A DNA stretch of 64,000 bases. Source: Thauera carbonicopians (GTDB taxonomy: Bacteria > Pseudomonadota > Gammaproteobacteria > Burkholderiales > Rhodocyclaceae). This document shows positions 47,486 through 55,452 of this stretch, piece by piece. Both the position numbers and the translations under genes were made by a program. Every line of letters begins with the position of its first letter. The first letter of the stretch is position 1. The notes below the pieces were generated by a model. That model did no database searches. It saw nothing but the letters and a program-made list of their open reading frames with translations, and was not told the origin of the DNA. The stretch is taken from positions 62,001 through 126,000 of the forward strand of contig NZ_JANUXN010000001.1 in assembly GCF_025699485.1 (NCBI RefSeq). Direction: 5' to 3'.

Positions 47486-49153
47486 ATGAACAACAAGGGA
47501 GGGCAGGCCGCCACCGGCCTGCGCTGGTCATCTTTGACCGTGGCCGCGGTGATCATCGCGGCCTTGATCGCCGCGCCTGTGCTGTCGGTGTTCTCCAACG
47601 TCTTCAGCGGGGGGACCAGCGAGACCTGGACGCATCTCAGCGAAACGGTATTGGGCGAATTCGTCTTCAACACCGTGGTGATGTGCGTCGGCGTCGGCCT
47701 GGGCGTGGCGTCGATCGGCGTGACTACCGCCTGGCTGACGACGATGCTGGATTTCCCCGGGCGGCGTTTCTACGAATGGGCGCTGATCCTGCCGATGGCG
47801 GTGCCGGCCTACGTGATGGCCTACGTGTATACCGACTTCCTGCAGTTCGTCGGGCCGGTGCAGACCGGGCTGCGCGAACTGTTCGGCTGGCGCGCGGGCG
47901 ACTACTGGTTTCCGGACGTGCGCACGGTCGGCGGCGCAGTGACGATGTTCATGTTCGTGCTCTATCCCTACGCCTACATCCTGGTTCGTGCGGCCTTCCT
48001 CGAGCGCGCCGGCGGCATGCTGGAGGCGGGGCGTTCGCTGGGACTCGGGCCCTGGGCCTGCTTCCTGCGCGTGTCGCTGCCGCTGGCGCGGCCGGCGGTG
48101 GTGGCCGGCACCGCGCTGGCGCTGATGGAAACCCTGGCCGACTTCGGCACCGTGTCGTACTTCGGCGTGCAGACCTTCACCACCGGCATCTACCGCGCCT
48201 GGTTCTCGCTCGGCGACCGCGTCGCCGCGGCCCAGCTCGCCGCCGCGCTGCTGGCCTTCGTCGTCATCGTGCTGAGCCTGGAGTTCGCCAGCCGCGGGCG
48301 GGCGCGCTTCAACAACACCTCGCGCCAGCAGGGTGCGCCGGCACGCAAGCGGCTGTCGCCGGGCTGGGGGCTGCTGGCGAGCTTCGCCTGCTTCATGCCG
48401 CTGCTGCTGGGTTTCCTGCTGCCGGCCGGGCTGCTGCTGCAGATGGCTTTCGTCGAGGGCGACGCCCAGTTCGGCCCGCGCTTCCTGCAACTGGCGCGCA
48501 ACAGCTTCGTGCTGGCGGCGGTGACGGCAGTGCTGGCGGTGGTGCTGGCGGTGGTGCTGGCCTATGCGGCGCGGCTTGCCCGTTCGTCGCTGCCGGCGGC
48601 GCTGAACCGCATCGTCGGCCTCGGCTACGCGGTGCCGGGCTCGGTGATCGCGGTTGGCGTGCTGATTCCGGTGACGCGGCTCGACGCCTGGCTGGCGCAG
48701 GCCTGGCAGGCAGCGTTCGACGTCAATCCGGGCCTGATCCTGACCGGCGGCATTGCTGCGCTGGTCTATGCCTATCTCGCCCGCTTCCTGGCGGTGGCGC
48801 TGCATGCGGTCGAATCCAGCCTGGGCAAGATCACGCCGAGCATGGACGACGCGGCGCGCAGCCTGGGCTTCGGCAAGTGGGCGACGCTGCGCCGGGTCCA
48901 TGTGCCGATCCTGCGTGGCAGCCTGCTGTCGGCGGCGCTGCTGGTGTTCGTCGATGTGATGAAGGAGCTGCCGGCCACGCTGGTGATCCGGCCGTTCAAC
49001 TTCGACACCCTGGCGACGCAGGCGCATACGCTGGCAGCCGACGAGCGCCTGACCGAGGCATCGACCGCGGCGCTGACCATCGTCGCCGTCGGCCTGCTGC
49101 CGATGATCGTGCTGTCGCGTCAGATACTGAAGACCAGCAGGCGGAAGGATTGA
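47486..49153 (+). CDS. fbpB: Iron(III) ABC transporter permease, FbpB type (fused two-domain)
   Basis: The 555-residue protein carries two permease domains in one chain, each with about six helices and an EAA loop: EAGRSLGLGPW (about residue 196) and DDAARSLGFGKW (about 455). This fused form is usual for FbpB/SfuB-type iron permeases. The ATG at 47486 starts the family N-terminus; the frame is open upstream to 47393. It works with FbpA and FbpC at the inner membrane. Confidence 0.9.
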   Translation: MNNKGGQAATGLRWSSLTVAAVIIAALIAAPVLSVFSNVFSGGTSETWTHLSETVLGEFVFNTVVMCVGVGLGVASIGVTTAWLTTMLDFPGRRFYEWALILPMAVPAYVMAYVYTDFLQFVGPVQTGLRELFGWRAGDYWFPDVRTVGGAVTMFMFVLYPYAYILVRAAFLERAGGMLEAGRSLGLGPWACFLRVSLPLARPAVVAGTALALMETLADFGTVSYFGVQTFTTGIYRAWFSLGDRVAAAQLAAALLAFVVIVLSLEFASRGRARFNNTSRQQGAPARKRLSPGWGLLASFACFMPLLLGFLLPAGLLLQMAFVEGDAQFGPRFLQLARNSFVLAAVTAVLAVVLAVVLAYAARLARSSLPAALNRIVGLGYAVPGSVIAVGVLIPVTRLDAWLAQAWQAAFDVNPGLILTGGIAALVYAYLARFLAVALHAVESSLGKITPSMDDAARSLGFGKWATLRRVHVPILRGSLLSAALLVFVDVMKELPATLVIRPFNFDTLATQAHTLAADERLTEASTAALTIVAVGLLPMIVLSRQILKTSRRKD

Positions 49154-49461
49154 GCAGTCCGATCTTCATGCGGAGCCGTCCGCGCTGGTTGCAAAGACGA
49201 CAAAGACGGGCAGGAACGTGATGCCGTCGCCTTTCCCGGCCAGTTCGCATCGAGGATAATCGCACGGGCAAGCTGTTCTGCCGGCGCGGCGCTTTGCCGG
49301 CGCGGCGCGCCTGTCATTTTCCGACGATGCGAAAACATGCAGATAGCAACAAAGCCCATTCATGCCCCCGCTCCGCTCCGCACGGCCGCTGAAGCGCTCG
49401 AACTCGCGCCGATTCGCTCGATCCTGGCGCTCCAGGTGTTGTCTGCCATAGGGAGCCGCAC
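49154..49461. other. 308-bp gap between fbpB and the diguanylate cyclase gene
   Basis: No credible gene is seen on either strand. The stretch includes a 14-bp direct repeat TGCCGGCGCGGCGC at 49279-49292 and 49295-49308 and otherwise ordinary sequence. It presumably holds the promoter of the GGDEF gene, but I cannot point to a convincing -35/-10 pair. Confidence 0.4.
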
Positions 49462-50391
49462 ATGGCGCTGATGGACGAGCGTGCCCTGCTGATGGCGCTG
49501 GAGAGCGCTTCACTGGGGGTGTGGGACTGGGACATTCCGTCCGGCAGGATGAGCTTCAGCCGCTTGTGGGCATCCATGCTGGGGCGGCGGCCCGAGGAGC
49601 TTGTGCCGGACGTGTCGTCATGGGAGGTGCTCGTGCATCCGGACGACTGGAGCGGCATCCAGTCCGCGCTGGAACCTCATCTGCGGGGAGAAACCGAGTC
49701 CTACGCCGCTGAATACCGTCTCCGCCACGCCGACGGCCGCTGGGTGTGGGTGCAGGATTCCGGACGCGTGCTGGAGCGCGACGACAAAGGCAAGCCCCTG
49801 CGGGCCGTCGGCCTGCATCAGGACATCAGTTCGCGCAAGGCGATGGAGGAGAGCCTGCTGCTGCTGGCGACCAGCGATCCGCTGACCGGGCTGTGGAACC
49901 GGCGGAATTTCGCCGAGATGGTCAATGGCGAACTGGGCCGGGTACGCCGCCATGGCTCGCAGGCCTGCCTGTTGCTGCTCGACCTCGATCACTTCAAGCG
50001 CATCAACGATACGCACGGGCATGCGGCTGGCGATGAGGTGTTGCGGCACTTTTCCGCACTGGTTTCTCTCCATCTGCGCGAGGCCGACGTGTTCGCCCGT
50101 CTGGGCGGCGAGGAGTTCGGCGTCCTGCTGCCCTGTATCGAGGGCGATGCGGGCGCGCTGCGCGCGGCCAGGCGTCTGCGCGAACTGATCGCGTCGAACC
50201 CGGCCATCGTGGATGGCAAGCCCTTGTGCTTTTCCGTGAGCATTGGCATGGCCATGCTCGATCCGGAAGATGAAGGCTTCGACGAAATCTTCACGCGTGC
50301 CGATGAGGCGCTCTATGAGGCCAAGCGCACGGGCCGCAACCGTGCGGTGCTGGCAGGGCATGCACTTGACGGCGGGCAGGGCAGACGATGA
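49462..50391 (+). CDS. PAS-GGDEF diguanylate cyclase
   Basis: The 309-residue protein has an N-terminal PAS_3 sensor domain (about residues 10-125, ending GLHQDISSRKAMEE) and a C-terminal GGDEF domain with an intact active site GGEEF (215-219) and an inhibitory I-site RxxD (READ, 206-209) five residues before it. It should make cyclic di-GMP in the cytosol and be product-inhibited. It has no membrane helix. GGGAG precedes the ATG. It sits inside the iron-transport locus, between fbpB and fbpA. Confidence 0.9.
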   Translation: MALMDERALLMALESASLGVWDWDIPSGRMSFSRLWASMLGRRPEELVPDVSSWEVLVHPDDWSGIQSALEPHLRGETESYAAEYRLRHADGRWVWVQDSGRVLERDDKGKPLRAVGLHQDISSRKAMEESLLLLATSDPLTGLWNRRNFAEMVNGELGRVRRHGSQACLLLLDLDHFKRINDTHGHAAGDEVLRHFSALVSLHLREADVFARLGGEEFGVLLPCIEGDAGALRAARRLRELIASNPAIVDGKPLCFSVSIGMAMLDPEDEGFDEIFTRADEALYEAKRTGRNRAVLAGHALDGGQGRR

Positions 50392-50398
50392 ACAAGAA

Positions 50399-50433
50399 AC
50401 GGGCTTCGCGTCCCACAACGACGCGAAGCCCGT
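50399..50433. terminator. Stem-loop between the GGDEF gene and fbpA
   Basis: ACGGGCTTCGCGTC / GACGCGAAGCCCGT (50399-50412 and 50420-50433, loop CCACAAC) forms a perfect 14-bp stem 8 bp after the GGDEF stop and 51 bp after the fbpA stop on the other strand. There is no strong T-run, but the stability and convergent position fit a shared terminator. Confidence 0.65.
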
Positions 50434-50484
50434 CAGCCGGGAATGCCCCGAAGACGGACGGGGCTCGTCCGCCGGCTCCGGCTG

Positions 50485-51507
50485 TCAGCGGTAGCCGGCG
50501 CGGTCGTAGATCTTCTGCGCTTCGGCGACGGTGTCGGCCAGTTCACCGATCTGGATCGAATCCGCCTTGAATTCGCCCAGCTTGTCGAGCGCGGCGTTTT
50601 CGACCTTGACCGAAGGCACCACCGGCCATTCGTTGTTGCCGTTGGCGAAATAGGCCTGGGCTTCGTCGGAGGCCAGGTATTCGAGGAACTTGACCGCGGC
50701 TTCCTTGTTCGGCGCGCTCTTCAGCATGCCGGCGCCGGAAACGTTGACGTGGGTACCCCAGCTCTGCTGGTTCGGCCACACCGCCTTGACCTTGGCGACC
50801 ACTTCCTGATCCGCCGGGCGCGGCGAATTCATCAGGCGGGCAAGGTAGTAGCTGTTGGCGATGGTGACGCCGCATTCACCGGCCGCGACGGCCTTGATCT
50901 GGTCGGTGTCGCCGCCCTTGGGTGCGCGCGCGAAGTTGTCGACCACGCCGCTCGCCCACTTGGCGGTGGCTTCTTCGCCGTTGTGCTTGATCAGCGCGGC
51001 GCCCAGCGACAGGTTGTAGGGGTGGCTGCCCGAGCGGGTGCACACCTTGCCTTTCAGCGCCGGGTCGGCGAGCTGCTCGTAGGTCTGGGCCTGTTCGGCC
51101 TGAACCAGCTCGGGGTTGTAGACGATGATGCGCGCGCGCTGCGAGAACGAGAACCAACGCTCGGTGCGCAGATTGGCCGGAATCCGTTCTTCCAGCACCG
51201 TCGACTTCACCGGCGTGAAGATGCCCATCTTGTCGGCGTTGGCCAGGCGCGAGATGTCCACGGTGATGAAGATGTCCGCCGGGCTGTTGGCGCCTTCGTT
51301 GCGGATGCGTTCCAGCAGTTCGTCTTCCTTGGCTTCGATGCGGTTGACCTTGATGCCGGTCTGCTTGGTGAAGTTGCCGTACAGGGCTTCGTCGGTCTGG
51401 TAGTGGCGGGCGGAGTAGATGTTCAGTTCGGTGTCAGCCGCGTACGCGCTCGGCGCCGCAATGGCGAACGTGGAGAGCAGGGCGATGACGGTGGCTTTCT
51501 TCATCAT
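50485..51507 (-). CDS. fbpA: Iron(III) ABC transporter substrate-binding protein, FbpA type
   Basis: The 340-residue protein has a signal peptide (MMKKATVIALLSTFAIAAPS, cleavage near AYA) and the ferric-binding fold: LNIYSARHYQTDEALY at the mature N-terminus and the NSYYLARL segment with the paired tyrosines that bind iron (about residue 220). It captures ferric iron in the periplasm for FbpBC. It is transcribed apart from fbpBC, with its own promoter. Two consecutive ATGs (51507, 51504) could start it. Confidence 0.92.
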   Translation of the reverse strand: MMKKATVIALLSTFAIAAPSAYAADTELNIYSARHYQTDEALYGNFTKQTGIKVNRIEAKEDELLERIRNEGANSPADIFITVDISRLANADKMGIFTPVKSTVLEERIPANLRTERWFSFSQRARIIVYNPELVQAEQAQTYEQLADPALKGKVCTRSGSHPYNLSLGAALIKHNGEEATAKWASGVVDNFARAPKGGDTDQIKAVAAGECGVTIANSYYLARLMNSPRPADQEVVAKVKAVWPNQQSWGTHVNVSGAGMLKSAPNKEAAVKFLEYLASDEAQAYFANGNNEWPVVPSVKVENAALDKLGEFKADSIQIGELADTVAEAQKIYDRAGYR

Positions 51508-51541
51508 GTTGGAGGTCTTCCGTGGCTGTCGTTGAGTCCGG

Positions 51542-51571
51542 ATATTAAACGAGAAGAGTTCGCAGTTGCAA
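51542..51571 (-). promoter_or_regulatory. Candidate fbpA promoter
   Basis: On the minus strand, TTGCAA (51571-51566) and TAATAT (51547-51542) are 18 bp apart. TTGCAA is its own reverse complement, so the same bases could serve as a -35 element for the divergent DUF2325 gene. Inferred from sequence only. Confidence 0.45.
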
Positions 51572-51591
51572 AGGCGCTCATTTCATGTCTT

Positions 51592-51610
51592 AATAGTGAT
51601 AATCATTCGC
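51592..51610. promoter_or_regulatory. Fur box before the DUF2325 gene
   Basis: AATAGTGATAATCATTCGC matches 15 of 19 positions of the classic Fur box GATAATGATAATCATTATC, and 12 of 14 arm positions of the 7-1-7 form. It overlaps a -10-like TAATAG (51591-51596) and lies 17 bp before the DUF2325 ATG and 84 bp before fbpA. It could control both genes. Confidence 0.8.
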
Positions 51611-51627
51611 AACTATCGGATACGGAC

Positions 51628-51963
51628 ATGGACGCACTCCTCGTTGGCGCAGATCGGCTTGGCAACATTCCCGACATTCTGTCGAACTTCGGCATTCGCA
51701 TCGCCGGCCACGTCAGCGGCCGGGACACCACCCACCAGCGCCGCAGCAGCTCCCTGCCTGCGGGAATCGGCATGGTGATCCTGTTCACCGATTTCATCGG
51801 CCACAACGTCATGCAGCGCTTCCGCGAGGCGGCCAACCGCGAAGGCGTGATGTTCGTATGCTGCAGACGCTCGACCTGCGCGCTGCAGCAGGCGCTGGGC
51901 CAGCGCATGGCGGAGAAGTGTTCGACGTGTACCGTGGCAAAGAAGTGTCGGCAGAAGCACTGA
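51628..51963 (+). CDS. DUF2325 family protein, iron-regulated
   Basis: The 111-residue protein fits DUF2325: MDALLVGADRLGNIPDIL at the start, GMVILFTDFIGHNVMQRFRE in the middle, and cysteine-rich RSTCALQQAL...CSTCTVAKKC at the C-terminus (five or six cysteines after residue 77). The family is small, cytosolic and uncharacterised. A near-consensus Fur box at the promoter marks it as iron-controlled, and the cysteines suggest metal or redox binding. It is followed by a strong terminator hairpin. Confidence 0.82.
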   Translation: MDALLVGADRLGNIPDILSNFGIRIAGHVSGRDTTHQRRSSSLPAGIGMVILFTDFIGHNVMQRFREAANREGVMFVCCRRSTCALQQALGQRMAEKCSTCTVAKKCRQKH

Positions 51964-52015
51964 GAGCTGCCGCGGGAACGGCGCCGGGTCCGTAGCCGGT
52001 CGCCGCAGACGACGA

Positions 52016-52055
52016 AGGCGCTGGATTGCCGCTTGTTTGCGGCAATCCAGCGCCT
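52016..52055. terminator. Stem-loop terminator between DUF2325 and the NlpC/P60 gene
   Basis: AGGCGCTGGATTGCCGC / GCGGCAATCCAGCGCCT (52016-52032 and 52039-52055, loop TTGTTT) is a perfect 17-bp stem 52 bp after the DUF2325 stop and 51 bp after the NlpC/P60 stop. A T-rich stretch follows on the plus strand. It probably terminates both converging genes. Confidence 0.8.
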
Positions 52056-52106
52056 TTCACGTTCTTGATGGACAGCTAACGATGGATCGTCGACGCAGGT
52101 GACGGA

Positions 52107-52673
52107 TCAGCGGATGGCGGCGAAGCTGTCGGCGGTGGCGCTGCTGTCTTCGTCGATCAGGCGGCGGGCGCCGTTGAAGCGCTTGGACCAGTAGCTGCTC
52201 GAAAGCGCCTCGACGCGTACCTTGCCGCCGCTGGATGGCGCGTGCACGAACTTGCCGTCGCCCAGGTAGATGCCGACGTGGGAGAAGGCGCGGCGCATCG
52301 TGTTGAAGAAGACGAGGTCGCCCGGTTTCAGTTCCTGGCGGCCGATCTTGTCGCCCAGCCGGGACATCTCGGCGGCAGTGCGCGGCAGATCGAAGCCGAT
52401 GGCGTTGCGGAAGACGTTCAGCACCAGGCCGCTGCAGTCGAGGCCGGTTTCAGGCGAGGTGCCGCCGAAGCGGTAGCGTACGCCGAGATAGGTAAGCGCC
52501 TGATCGACGAGCTGTTCGGCAGCCGAAACGTAGTCGCTGCCCGCGTCGCCGTTGCCCGGGGATTCGCTGCTCGCCACGCTCATCGCCACCTGCTGCCTGG
52601 GTTCGTCCGCGTGCGTGGCCTGGATTCCCGAGAGGGCGAGCGTCAGCACGAGGAGGAGTGGGCGAATTTGCAT
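52107..52673 (-). CDS. NlpC/P60 family peptidoglycan endopeptidase
   Basis: The 188-residue protein has a signal peptide (MQIRPLLLVLTLALSGIQA) and a C-terminal NlpC/P60 domain with catalytic Cys80 (GLDCSGLV), His132 (SHVGIYLGDG) and His144 (FVHAP). It cleaves murein stem peptides in the periplasm. The ATG at 52673 is chosen because it starts the signal peptide; the frame also opens at 52757. No Shine-Dalgarno is visible, and the promoter appears to abut the start codon. Confidence 0.9.
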   Translation of the reverse strand: MQIRPLLLVLTLALSGIQATHADEPRQQVAMSVASSESPGNGDAGSDYVSAAEQLVDQALTYLGVRYRFGGTSPETGLDCSGLVLNVFRNAIGFDLPRTAAEMSRLGDKIGRQELKPGDLVFFNTMRRAFSHVGIYLGDGKFVHAPSSGGKVRVEALSSSYWSKRFNGARRLIDEDSSATADSFAAIR

Positions 52674-52680
52674 TCGGCGG

Positions 52681-52709
52681 AATATACGCAAATGTAACAG
52701 GCTTGTAAA
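52681..52709 (-). promoter_or_regulatory. Sigma70-type promoter abutting the NlpC/P60 start codon
   Basis: On the minus strand TTTACA (52709-52704) and TATATT (52686-52681) are 17 bp apart, each five of six to consensus. The predicted start is at about 52674, next to the ATG at 52673, which would give an almost leaderless transcript. Small inverted arms (GCTTGT/ACAAGC, 52701-52714) overlap the -35. Confidence 0.6.
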
Positions 52710-52775
52710 CAAGCGGCTGGCATGCGCGCCGGGCAGGGTTGCGGACAGCTCGTGCAATTGCCGGACAGTTCCTGT

Positions 52776-53423
52776 TTACAGCCGGTTGCGATACTGCCGC
52801 TGGCTGCGTTCGAGGTCTGCGAATGCGCGTGGCGTATGCATCCCCTGCTCGGCAGCCCGGGCCTGCGCGACGAGGAGCAGCTGGGCGATGGCCCAGGCGT
52901 CGCCCAGCGCGTGGTGGCGCTGGAAAGTCTCGATGCCGAAGCTCTCCATCCAGGCGGCGAGCTTCGCCGGGCGCTCGATGCGTTCGGGAAACAGCGCGGG
53001 CAGCAGGAAATAGAGATCGATCCACAAGTCGTCGGGTTCGATGCCCAGATGTTCGTCGAAGGCGTGTTCGAGCATGCTGCGGTTGAGCGCGGCGTTGAAC
53101 ACGACCAGCGGCGCCTTGCCGGCCACGCCGAGCAGTTCGGCGAGGGTGGAGGCGGGGTTGGGGGCCAGGTTGCCGTAGTAGCTGTCGCGCGGGGCGAGCA
53201 GGCCGCCATCCACGGCCAGTGCGGCGACGGCGATCAGCCGGTCCTTGTCGAGGTCCAGGCCGGTGGCCTCGGTGTTGAGCACCACGTAGCGGGTCTCGAA
53301 ATGCGCCGTGCCGGCGTCGGCCGGGGCCAGTTCGGTCCAGCGCTGCAGGGCCAGGGCGCCCTCGTCCGAGAGCGGCGCCTCGGTCTGCGACGGGGTGAGA
53401 AAGCGGCTCAGCCATTTGCTCAT
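52776..53423 (-). CDS. DnaQ-fold exonuclease-like protein with substituted catalytic residues
   Basis: The 215-residue protein has the DEDD exonuclease fold, but two metal ligands are changed: the ExoI motif reads LNTEATGLD (Asn50 where Asp is expected) and the ExoII region reads FNAALNRSML (Asn114 where Asp is expected). The ExoIII HHALGDA (Asp175) is intact. It is probably inactive or altered as a nuclease. The ATG at 53423 overlaps the stop of the cNMP/CBS/DUF294 gene (ATGA), so the two are translationally coupled. This pairing is common in proteobacteria, usually with an intact nuclease. Confidence 0.8.
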   Translation of the reverse strand: MSKWLSRFLTPSQTEAPLSDEGALALQRWTELAPADAGTAHFETRYVVLNTEATGLDLDKDRLIAVAALAVDGGLLAPRDSYYGNLAPNPASTLAELLGVAGKAPLVVFNAALNRSMLEHAFDEHLGIEPDDLWIDLYFLLPALFPERIERPAKLAAWMESFGIETFQRHHALGDAWAIAQLLLVAQARAAEQGMHTPRAFADLERSQRQYRNRL

Positions 53424-55318
53424 AGCTGGTAGTCGAGCTTGATCCGGATCTGCAGCTTGCGGGCCTGGCGGAAAGCTTCCTTCAGGATGCGGCGATCGAG
53501 TTCGTTGAGGGTGTCGGGATCGACCTGGTTGTCGTCCGGCGCGCCATGCTCGGTTTCGAGGTGCTGGGAGCGCAGGCGCAGCAGCTGGATGAAGTGGAAG
53601 CCGTCGATGATGGCCGACACTTCGTCGGCGGACACGCCCATCTTGCCGCTGGCCTGGCGCAGGCGCTGGGCGGTGCTGCTGGAATCGATGCCGATGCGCA
53701 GGGCGATGATGCGGGCGACATCGACGAACAGCCGCGCGCCCGATTTCTTCAGGTCGATGCGGCCGTTCTCCTCGACCACGAAGTCGCGCAGGCGGCCGAG
53801 CGGCGGCGTCACCGACAGCGCATTGGCCGCCATCATGCGCAGGAAGGCGGCGTTGCCGCGCACCGTCTTGTTGAGCCAACTGCGGAGCTGGTCGCCGAGG
53901 CGTTCGTTGCCGTACAGCACGCGGAAGTCGAAGAAGATCGAGGCGTTGAGCAGGGCTTCGGGGTCGGGTTCGCGGATCCAGGCGCCGAAGCGCGACTTCC
54001 ATTCGTCCAGCGTCAGGCACAGCTCGGGGTTGCTCGCCATGATGTTGCCCGTGCACAGCGGGAAGCCGCAGAGGGCGAGGCTGGCATTGACCTCCTTGGC
54101 GAAGGCGATCAGCCTGCTGCGGATCGATACCGGGTTTTCCCACTCGGCGCACTGCCAGATGATGCCGTTGTCCTGGTCGGTGGATAGCGTCTGTTCGTGC
54201 CGACCCTCGGAACCGAAAGCCATCCAGCCGAAGTTGATGCCGGTCAGGTCGTGGTTTTCGAGCGCGAGCTGGATGATGCGGCGCGTCAGCGCATCGTTGA
54301 GCGTCGAGATGAACTGGGTGAGCTGCTCCGCAGCGATGCCCTGGGCGATGAGGTTGAGGGCGAGCTGGCGGATGTCCTTGCTGGCGCGCTGCAGCGATTC
54401 GACGTCCGCAGCGTTGTCGATGCCCGCGCGAATCTGCCGCAGGCCGATGCGCTGCAGCGAGAACAGGTCGCGCTCGGAGACGACGCCCTTGAGCCGGCCT
54501 TCGGCGTCCACCACCAGGATGTGGCGCACGCCGTGCGTGGCCATCGCCAGCGCGGCATCGTAGGCCGAAGCGGTGGTGGCGAGCTGGTGGGGGTTGGCCG
54601 TCATCAGTTCGCCGACCGGGTTGCCGAGATCGAAGGTGGCGAGGATCACGCGCGGCAGCAGATCGCTCTGCGTCAGGATGCCGACGGGGTGGCGCTCCTG
54701 GTCGGTCATCACGGCGCAGCCGACGTGCTGTGCGTCCATCTGTTCGAGCACTTCGCGTGCCGGCGTGTCGGGAGAGAAGCAGACGGGCTCGCGCTTGACG
54801 AGCTGGCCCAGCGTGGTCGTCATCGTCTGCTGCTCGGCCGCGCGCTGGGCGAAGGCAGCCTGCAATTGCTCGCGCGACTGGTTCAGCAGGCTGGCGATGT
54901 ACTGCGTGCAGAACAGATGGAAGGCCGGGCTCATTTCCATCAACTGCAGGAAGTCGTCCGCATCGATCTGGAAGCAGAAGCTGTCCTCGACCGCCACATA
55001 GGCGTTGGTCGACGGACGCTGGGCGGAAATCGCGCCGATCGGGAAGCATTCGCCCGGGCCGAGCGGCAGGCTGGCGTATTCGCTCAGGGCGGAAGAGGCC
55101 ACCTGGCGCGCCTGGATCTTGCCGCGCTGGATGATGTGGAAATGGCGCGGCACGCCCATCTCGGGCGTCAGGATCTCACTGCCGCGTGGGTGGAAGGCAA
55201 GCGCGGCGCGCTCGGCGAGGAAGGCGAGGGCCTCGGCTTCCATGCGGTCGAAGGGCGAGAAGCGGCGCAGGAAGTCCGTGCTGGCTCCCACCAGCAGGTC
55301 GGCGGCGATGGCGGTCAT
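53420..55318 (-). CDS. cNMP-binding/CBS/DUF294 nucleotidyltransferase-like protein
   Basis: The 632-residue protein has, in order, a cyclic-nucleotide-binding-like domain (about residues 15-135), a CBS pair (about 165-285, with PVGILTQSDLLP and LKGVVSERDLFSL), a DUF294 nucleotidyltransferase-like domain with GSEGRHEQTLSTDQDNGI (about 375) and a DUF294 C-terminal domain (about 480-625). It is probably a cytosolic signalling protein that senses nucleotides. It is transcribed just before, and coupled with, the exonuclease-like gene. Confidence 0.88.
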   Translation of the reverse strand: MTAIAADLLVGASTDFLRRFSPFDRMEAEALAFLAERAALAFHPRGSEILTPEMGVPRHFHIIQRGKIQARQVASSALSEYASLPLGPGECFPIGAISAQRPSTNAYVAVEDSFCFQIDADDFLQLMEMSPAFHLFCTQYIASLLNQSREQLQAAFAQRAAEQQTMTTTLGQLVKREPVCFSPDTPAREVLEQMDAQHVGCAVMTDQERHPVGILTQSDLLPRVILATFDLGNPVGELMTANPHQLATTASAYDAALAMATHGVRHILVVDAEGRLKGVVSERDLFSLQRIGLRQIRAGIDNAADVESLQRASKDIRQLALNLIAQGIAAEQLTQFISTLNDALTRRIIQLALENHDLTGINFGWMAFGSEGRHEQTLSTDQDNGIIWQCAEWENPVSIRSRLIAFAKEVNASLALCGFPLCTGNIMASNPELCLTLDEWKSRFGAWIREPDPEALLNASIFFDFRVLYGNERLGDQLRSWLNKTVRGNAAFLRMMAANALSVTPPLGRLRDFVVEENGRIDLKKSGARLFVDVARIIALRIGIDSSSTAQRLRQASGKMGVSADEVSAIIDGFHFIQLLRLRSQHLETEHGAPDDNQVDPDTLNELDRRILKEAFRQARKLQIRIKLDYQL

Positions 55319-55452
55319 GACGGTTCTGTCGTCGGTCGGATGCGCCGATTATAGGGGGCCGCCGGAACAATGGCTTGTCCGCGCGCAAGCGGCCGCCCGT
55401 CGGCAGCGGTTTGCGCGCGGAGAGTGGGGACGAAAAGCGTGCCGGCGAAAAC

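Noticed and set aside
49279-49308. Short direct repeat as a CRISPR or mobile-element trace
   Set aside because: Only two 14-bp copies, two bases apart, in plain GC-rich sequence; no spacers, cas genes or terminal inverted repeats.
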